In this document: positions 42,093 to 46,393 of the stretch, in pieces
Numbering within the stretch: the stretch's first letter is position 1
Layout of the letters: every line of letters begins with the position of its first letter
DNA from: an uncultured Actinomycetes bacterium
GTDB lineage: Bacteria > Actinomycetota > Actinomycetes > S36-B12 > UBA5976
Assembly: GCA_903925705.1 (NCBI GenBank)
Contig: CAIYGJ010000035.1
Location: forward strand, 1-46,393
Direction of reading: 5' to 3'
DNA length: 46,393 nucleotides
Translations under genes and position numbers: made by a program
Notes under the pieces: model-generated
Told to the model about the DNA's origin: nothing
The model's database searches: none
The model's input: the letters and a program-made list of their open reading frames with translations, nothing else

Positions 42093-42165
42093 GATTAAGC
42101 AGAATAACGTGCTTTTACCAATTTAATTTCTAACTCAAGAAAAGGCAGATAAACCCAATGCGCCC

Positions 42166-42177
42166 TAGGCTTAGGGC
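42166..42177 (+). promoter_or_regulatory. Predicted leaderless promoter and inverted repeat of the PduO-type gene
   Basis: TAGGCT (42166-42171) ends 6 nt before the ATG at 42178. The surrounding bases form the inverted repeat GCCCTA-GGCT-TAGGGC (42162-42177), which covers the -10 and the bases up to the ATG and could be an operator. Confidence 0.5.
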
Positions 42178-42750
42178 ATGGTCAATTTAACAAGGATTTA
42201 CACGCGTACTGGTGATGACGGCACTACCAATCTTGGCGACATGAGCCGAACTGGTAAGAATGATCCTCGCCTCAAGGCCTACGCCGACGTGGACGAAGCT
42301 AATAGTTCTATCGGTCTGGCAGTTGCCGCCGGAGAACTTAGGACCGACATTGTTGATCTGCTAACCATGATTCAAAATGAATTGTTTGATGTTGGCGCAG
42401 ACCTGTGCACGCCTGTGATTGATAATCCAGAGCATGAGCCACTTCGAGTGACACCTGATTACATCGAACGACTTGAGTCAGCTTGCGACAAGTACAACGA
42501 AGAACTTGAAGCACTTCGATCATTTATCTTGCCTGGTGGCACTGTTGGTGCCGCTCATTTACACGTGGCTCGCACCGTTACTAGACGAGCTGAACGCAGC
42601 ACCTGGGGTGCAATAGACATGTATCACGGCGGCATGAATGTACTGGCAGCAAACTATTTGAATCGACTTTCAGATTTGCTGTTTATTCTTTCGCGCGTTG
42701 CAAACAAGGATGTTGGCGATGTGCTTTGGAAGCCAGGAAGCACTCGCTAA
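42178..42750 (+). CDS. PduO-type cob(I)alamin adenosyltransferase
   Basis: The 190-residue enzyme converts cob(I)alamin and ATP to adenosylcobalamin, the cofactor of methylmalonyl-CoA mutase. The ATP-binding N-terminus is YTRTGDDGTTNLGD (8-21), followed by AYADVDEANSSIGL, and the conserved ARTVTRRAERS helix near 130-142. Length and motifs match the PduO/MMAB type rather than CobA/BtuR. It fits with the meaB and epimerase genes 4-7 kb away. I saw no B12 riboswitch upstream: the 85-nt gap to murA is too short for one. Confidence 0.94.
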   Translation: MVNLTRIYTRTGDDGTTNLGDMSRTGKNDPRLKAYADVDEANSSIGLAVAAGELRTDIVDLLTMIQNELFDVGADLCTPVIDNPEHEPLRVTPDYIERLESACDKYNEELEALRSFILPGGTVGAAHLHVARTVTRRAERSTWGAIDMYHGGMNVLAANYLNRLSDLLFILSRVANKDVGDVLWKPGSTR

Positions 42751-42765
42751 CTAATCTGTAGTTAG
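42747..42765. terminator. Bidirectional hairpin between the adenosyltransferase and nucleoside hydrolase genes
   Basis: CTAACTA-ATCTG-TAGTTAG is a perfect 7-bp inverted repeat starting at the stop codon of the plus-strand gene. It closely resembles the hairpin at 5885-5904 in sequence and position. It lacks a T run. Confidence 0.45.
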
Positions 42766-42769
42766 TTTG

Positions 42770-43720
42770 CTACTGACCAATCGATGTCGACATTTTTGAA
42801 AGCGCCGACATTAACTTTTTGTGAAAATCGTCGCCGTCAATAGTCCACGCCACGTATCCATTTGGCTTAACTCCGTTACGCAGCCGAGTATCCGTAACCG
42901 TCATTCCAGTGGTCAGTTCGCCATTGCATTCCACGTCAATGAATGCTTCCTCAAGTTCCATGATGTTGGGCCAAATAGCTTCTGCCATGGCTAATGCATC
43001 GTGCTGATGTGTCATGCGTTCGCCATAAAACGATTCATAAAAATTTGTATATGAAGTCAGGATGTGGTCAAAAGCCTTACCAAACTTACTTCCGTCTTTT
43101 AGCCAGCCCCACAAGTGTTCATGGGTTTTAACAGAATGCGTAACGTCTAACCCAACCATTACGGTGTTGATGCCACTGGCAAAAACTCGTTTGGCTGCCT
43201 CCGGATCATGCCAGATATTAAATTCAGCAACTGGGGTTACATTTCCAGTTCGGGCTGCGCCACCCATAATCACAAATCGATCAATCATTGGAATTACATC
43301 CGGATGCTGATCAACTAAATGAGCAATGTTGGTTAGTGGACCAATAGCAACCAGGGTTACTGGGTCTGGGGAGTTTCGGATCTTTTCAGCCAAGAACGCG
43401 GGCGCGTCTGTTGAGACAACTTTCGTAGTTGGTTCCGGCAAATCTACGCCAGCAAGTCCATCATGACCATGCACAGGCTCGTATCCAGTTTCCATCTTTG
43501 GGCGCGCATAGGGTTCGTCATAACCAGATGCCACTGGGATGTCAGTTCGTTCCATAAATTCCAGTAGTCGCAGTGCGTTACGAGTGGTCGCTTCAAGGCC
43601 AGAGTTGCCGCCAACTGTCGAGATACCAATGACATCAACTTCTGGTGACGCTAGGGCTAACGCAATGGCAACTGCATCGTCAATGCCTGGATCGGTATCA
43701 ATCAAAAGCGCTCGAGTCAT
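42770..43720 (-). CDS. Ribonucleoside hydrolase (IU-NH family)
   Basis: The 316-residue enzyme hydrolyses the N-glycosidic bond of ribonucleosides to base and ribose. The calcium-binding N-terminus is LIDTDPGIDDAVAIALAL, with Asp8, Asp10, Asp14 and Asp15. FNIWHDPEAAKRVF and the late HDALAMAEA segment complete the family pattern. Purine versus pyrimidine preference cannot be told. A Shine-Dalgarno (GAGGA) lies about 5 nt before the ATG. It follows ribokinase by 35 nt, so both are probably one transcript: ribose released here is phosphorylated there. Confidence 0.94.
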   Translation of the reverse strand: MTRALLIDTDPGIDDAVAIALALASPEVDVIGISTVGGNSGLEATTRNALRLLEFMERTDIPVASGYDEPYARPKMETGYEPVHGHDGLAGVDLPEPTTKVVSTDAPAFLAEKIRNSPDPVTLVAIGPLTNIAHLVDQHPDVIPMIDRFVIMGGAARTGNVTPVAEFNIWHDPEAAKRVFASGINTVMVGLDVTHSVKTHEHLWGWLKDGSKFGKAFDHILTSYTNFYESFYGERMTHQHDALAMAEAIWPNIMELEEAFIDVECNGELTTGMTVTDTRLRNGVKPNGYVAWTIDGDDFHKKLMSALSKMSTSIGQ

Positions 43721-43755
43721 GGATTCCTCTTTATCTTGGGTTGAATTTGTTGTTT

Positions 43756-44604
43756 TTAATTCGATGATTCTTGCATAAATCTATTTACCTCAGCCGCTGT
43801 CGGCATCCCTGATTGCGCGCCTAACTTAAGCGTGGAAAGTGCTGATGCTGCACAGGCTAGTTCCAGTGAATCTGCAACTGATTGGCCGGATGCATAAGCA
43901 ACTATGAATGCACCAACGAAGGTGTCGCCTGCGCCCACGGTATCGAGTGCCTCAACAACTGGTGGCTGGGCCTTTGCAACCACTTCCCCATCTTGGTAGG
44001 CAGTAACTTCGTTTGCGCCGGCAGTGACAATTACTAATCCTGATTTTGGTTCACCTAATTGTGCAAACTCGTGTTCATTCACAATAAGGACATCTATCAG
44101 GCTTGCTAATTCATCAGAGATCCCACGAACGGGTGCTGCATTTACACAAAAAATTCCATTCGAAGCTTTTCCAGCTGCGATGATCACTGACTCAGGGATT
44201 TCAAATTGAACTATGACGGCATCAGCTGAAGAAATTTGATCTACATCAAATGCGGCATGTTGGTTAGCACCGTCGGCAACAACAATTTGATTTTCACCTG
44301 AGTGTTCAACCATTACTAGTGCGGTGCTTGTTGGCGAGGAAACCTTTAGAACTGAATCAGTCATTACCCCGCTTTGTGCTAAAGCACTCAGGCACATTTC
44401 ACCTGGCTCATCAGCCCCAACTGCTCCAAACATTGAGACGCTTGCGCCCATGCGTGCGGCAGCAACGGCTTGATTCGCGCCTTTGCCACCTGGATACCAT
44501 TGCGGTTCAGCGCTACTTACGGTTTCACCACGACCTGGAAGTTTGGCCATTTGAACCACCAAGTCTGCGTTTATGCTGCCGACTACAGCGATTCGAGGTG
44601 TCAT
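43756..44604 (-). CDS. rbsK: Ribokinase
   Basis: The 282-residue PfkB-family sugar kinase makes ribose 5-phosphate from ribose and ATP. VVGSINADLVV opens the protein, the substrate-binding signature is GGKGANQAVAAARMGA (39-54), and the anion hole and catalytic base are in DTVGAGDTFVGAF, with Asp227. It is slightly shorter than E. coli RbsK (309). TAGGCT lies 6 nt upstream of the ATG, so the mRNA may be leaderless. No ribose transporter is next to it, which favours intracellular nucleoside breakdown as the source of ribose. Confidence 0.92.
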   Translation of the reverse strand: MTPRIAVVGSINADLVVQMAKLPGRGETVSSAEPQWYPGGKGANQAVAAARMGASVSMFGAVGADEPGEMCLSALAQSGVMTDSVLKVSSPTSTALVMVEHSGENQIVVADGANQHAAFDVDQISSADAVIVQFEIPESVIIAAGKASNGIFCVNAAPVRGISDELASLIDVLIVNEHEFAQLGEPKSGLVIVTAGANEVTAYQDGEVVAKAQPPVVEALDTVGAGDTFVGAFIVAYASGQSVADSLELACAASALSTLKLGAQSGMPTAAEVNRFMQESSN

Positions 44605-44616
44605 ACCTTGAGCCTA
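44605..44616 (-). promoter_or_regulatory. Predicted leaderless promoter of rbsK-nucleoside hydrolase
   Basis: TAGGCT (44611-44616 on minus) ends 6 nt before the rbsK ATG at 44602-44604. An AAGG just before the ATG is too close to act as a Shine-Dalgarno. Confidence 0.45.
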
Positions 44617-44740
44617 GAGGTTGGGTTTGCCCAACTAGCAGCCTGGTGAATCTTGAATGAATCTTGGAGATTCCCTTTCAATTTTGGGATTCTGGGAAAT
44701 CGGACGTTCGTTAAACTTGAGGTACCTAGGGAGTAATTAA

Positions 44741-46393
44741 ATGAGTGCCAAAATCGAGGAACGCCAATTGCGTCCTCGGCGATCATTTTTCCTAGCTGGC
44801 TTCATTTCGTTTGCAATTGCATTAACGGGATTGGTAACACCAGCTAAGGCAACCGATCCGCTTCCTGTCGATGACACTTGGCAAGCAGCCGCCGAGGCCG
44901 CTTCAGCGACACCTGCTGAGTTAAAGGCTGCCGTAGCTGATGGATCTCTGAATCTTGTAGTAGTTCGAGACGTGGATGGGGCGCCCACAATAGAAACTGC
45001 CCATTTGTCATCAAGCTCTGAACTGGACCGAACTTTGACCAAGTTGCGAAGTGACCCAACATTCATTTCGGCTGAACCTGATTCGCAGGTAAACATAGTT
45101 TCGCAGCCACCATATTTCAATTCTCAATGGGGAATCAGTACCGTCGCCTCGTCTTCAGTTGCCTCGACCACCCAAGGATTAAATGTCACAGTCGCCGTCA
45201 TTGACAGTGGAGTCGACGCCTCTCACCCAGATCTCGCGGGGAAAGTAATCGATGGGGTCGACTTTCGGGACGGTTTTAGCTACCTGAATGGAACAACGAA
45301 TCTGATTGACAACTGCGTTTCCTATACGAATGCTGACTACTCAGGAACAGGACGTGCAAAACCGGTCCATGAAGATTTTGGCAAGTATGACCCGAATGGG
45401 CATGGCACACATGTAGCCGGAATCATCGCATCTAATGGAATTGGAGTTAAGTCTGTAGCGCCACAAGCCAAAATAATGCCAGTTCGCGTTATGTCTGAAA
45501 AAGGTACTGGCGACATGTCGGATGTCGCTTGTGGAATTATTTATGCTGCAGAACATGGTGCACAAGTCATAAACATGTCGCTTGGTGTTTCACCTTCCAT
45601 AGCGCCAACTATTCCTGACGAAAATGCAGCTCTCCGAGCGGCCGTTGAATATGCAATCTCAAGAAATGTTGTCGTTGTTGCTGCTACAGGCAATGACGGG
45701 ACAACTGGCGTTAGTTTCCTACCTGCAGATTTACCTAACGTCATAGGCGTCGGCGCCGTCTCCTCAGGTGCTGGCAATCCGATTGCTTCGTTTTCAAATC
45801 GAGGAAACTTTGTTGATGTAGTTGCTCCTGGAGCAGGCATTTGGTCAACTTGTAGTGCAGTTCCAATTAGCTGGTGGGTGGGAAGTTCTCAAGAAAAAAA
45901 TGTATGCACTACTGGTGATGGCGATTCAAAGTATGAATCCCTTAGCGGCACATCTATGGCAACACCATTTGTCTCTGGATTGGCTGCACTTGTTTTAAGT
46001 ATGGACGGAAGCCTAAAAAACACAGATGTTGCAAGTATCATTACGACGTCTGCAACTGATAAAGGTGCCGCTGGTTACGATCAAATCTATGGTTATGGCC
46101 TAATTAATGCCCCTGCGGCAATCACTATGGCTCTAGCGGTCTCTCAAAAATTGGCTGAGCAAGTCCGTATTGCACAGATAAAGGCGGCTGCGGACGCTGA
46201 AACTGCGCGGATTGCAGAAGTAGCGCGGCTTGCGGAAGTAGAAAGATTAGCGGCGGAAAAGGCGGCTGCGGATGAAGCCGCTCGTTTAGCCGAAGTGGCA
46301 AGAGTGGCAGCGGAAAAGGTGGCTGCTGAAAAAGCTGTTGCAGACAAAGCAGCTGCGCTTTTAAAGATCACTAAGTCTCTGAAGGTCAAAGTC
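44741..46393 (+). CDS. Secreted subtilisin-like serine protease (S8), 3' end outside window
   Basis: The reading frame is open for 551 codons to the window edge. GGGAG lies 7 nt before the ATG. Residues 1-37 are a signal peptide (RPRRSF then a hydrophobic core, cleavage after PAKA). An inhibitor-I9-like propeptide follows (about 70-120). The S8 catalytic domain spans about 128-465, with Asp155 (VIDSGVD), His221 (NGHGTHVAG), Asn318 (ATGND) and Ser405 (SGTSMATP). From about 466 to 540 comes a low-complexity Ala/Glu/Lys/Arg heptad region (coiled coil), then LLKITKSLKVKV at the edge, possibly the start of another domain. It should act outside the cell, probably surface-associated. Cysteines 192, 264, 371 and 389 could form disulfides. 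Confidence 0.92.
   Translation, partial: MSAKIEERQLRPRRSFFLAGFISFAIALTGLVTPAKATDPLPVDDTWQAAAEAASATPAELKAAVADGSLNLVVVRDVDGAPTIETAHLSSSSELDRTLTKLRSDPTFISAEPDSQVNIVSQPPYFNSQWGISTVASSSVASTTQGLNVTVAVIDSGVDASHPDLAGKVIDGVDFRDGFSYLNGTTNLIDNCVSYTNADYSGTGRAKPVHEDFGKYDPNGHGTHVAGIIASNGIGVKSVAPQAKIMPVRVMSEKGTGDMSDVACGIIYAAEHGAQVINMSLGVSPSIAPTIPDENAALRAAVEYAISRNVVVVAATGNDGTTGVSFLPADLPNVIGVGAVSSGAGNPIASFSNRGNFVDVVAPGAGIWSTCSAVPISWWVGSSQEKNVCTTGDGDSKYESLSGTSMATPFVSGLAALVLSMDGSLKNTDVASIITTSATDKGAAGYDQIYGYGLINAPAAITMALAVSQKLAEQVRIAQIKAAADAETARIAEVARLAEVERLAAEKAAADEAARLAEVARVAAEKVAAEKAVADKAAALLKITKSLKVKV

Noticed and set aside
42093..42177. Cobalamin riboswitch upstream of the PduO-type adenosyltransferase gene
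   Set aside because: The divergent gap is only 85 nt and the predicted transcript is leaderless, leaving no room for a riboswitch. No B12-box-like sequence was seen.
46144..46389. Ala/Ser-rich open frame on the minus strand over the end of the protease gene
   Set aside because: It is the antisense shadow of the Ala/Glu/Lys repeat region; the plus-strand frame has a signal peptide and a complete S8 domain.

Overview
The window looks like chromosomal DNA from a streamlined, low-to-moderate G+C actinobacterium. I estimate about 45-50% G+C by eye and have not counted it. Three things point to Actinobacteria. The gene order leuB-serA-ilvC-ilvN-ilvB ... gatB-gatA-gatC-ligA-(MetE-like)-mnmA-iscS-etfA-etfB is the order I know from Mycobacterium tuberculosis (Rv2995c to Rv3029c). 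LeuA is the long actinobacterial type, and MurA carries the mycobacterial-type Cys-to-Asp change. Tight gene packing, tiny gaps, many 1-4 nt overlaps and modest G+C suggest an aquatic lineage such as Nanopelagicales (acI), but that placement is inference. I see no tRNA, rRNA, CRISPR array, insertion sequence or prophage.

Layout. (1) 1-4600: leuB; a leucine leader peptide and attenuator in front of leuA; a coupled NIL-domain protein; a secreted NlpC/P60 hydrolase; a GNAT acetyltransferase. (2) 4600-15350: class III aminotransferase, short serA, an operon of proline-racemase-family enzyme, P450 and AlkA-type glycosylase, nadR, a quinone reductase, and ilvB-ilvN-ilvC. (3) 15350-22960: the divergent ilvB/ppdK control region, ppdK, ilvD, a D-2-hydroxyacid dehydrogenase, an amidase and a stand-alone TipAS protein. 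(4) 22975-33565: gatCAB, ligA, a MetE-like protein, mnmA, iscS and the electron-transfer flavoprotein genes. (5) 33720-40420: fatty-acid/propionate metabolism (enoyl-CoA hydratase, thiolase, MeaB, methylmalonyl-CoA epimerase, 3-hydroxyacyl-CoA dehydrogenase), a thioredoxin-TPR protein, an alpha/beta hydrolase and a small zinc-ribbon protein. (6) 40505-46393: a DUF2007-like membrane protein, murA, a PduO-type cobalamin adenosyltransferase, a nucleoside hydrolase/ribokinase pair, and a secreted subtilisin-like protease cut by the window end.

The genes form a near-complete branched-chain amino acid set (ilvB, N, C, D, leuA, leuB; leuC and leuD are outside the window), amidated-tRNA and tRNA-thiolation functions, and a B12-linked propionyl/methylmalonyl-CoA branch whose mutase is not in the window. 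Nucleoside salvage feeds ribose to ribose 5-phosphate.

The most unusual signals are non-coding. At two convergent gene junctions the last seven or eight codons plus stop of a gene are repeated just downstream with almost only silent differences, and a third junction has an exact tandem copy. About eighteen start codons lack a Shine-Dalgarno and have a -10-like hexamer ending 6 or 7 nt before the start, which implies widespread leaderless transcripts. leuA has an attenuator, and ppdK has a possible two-state hairpin over its start codon.
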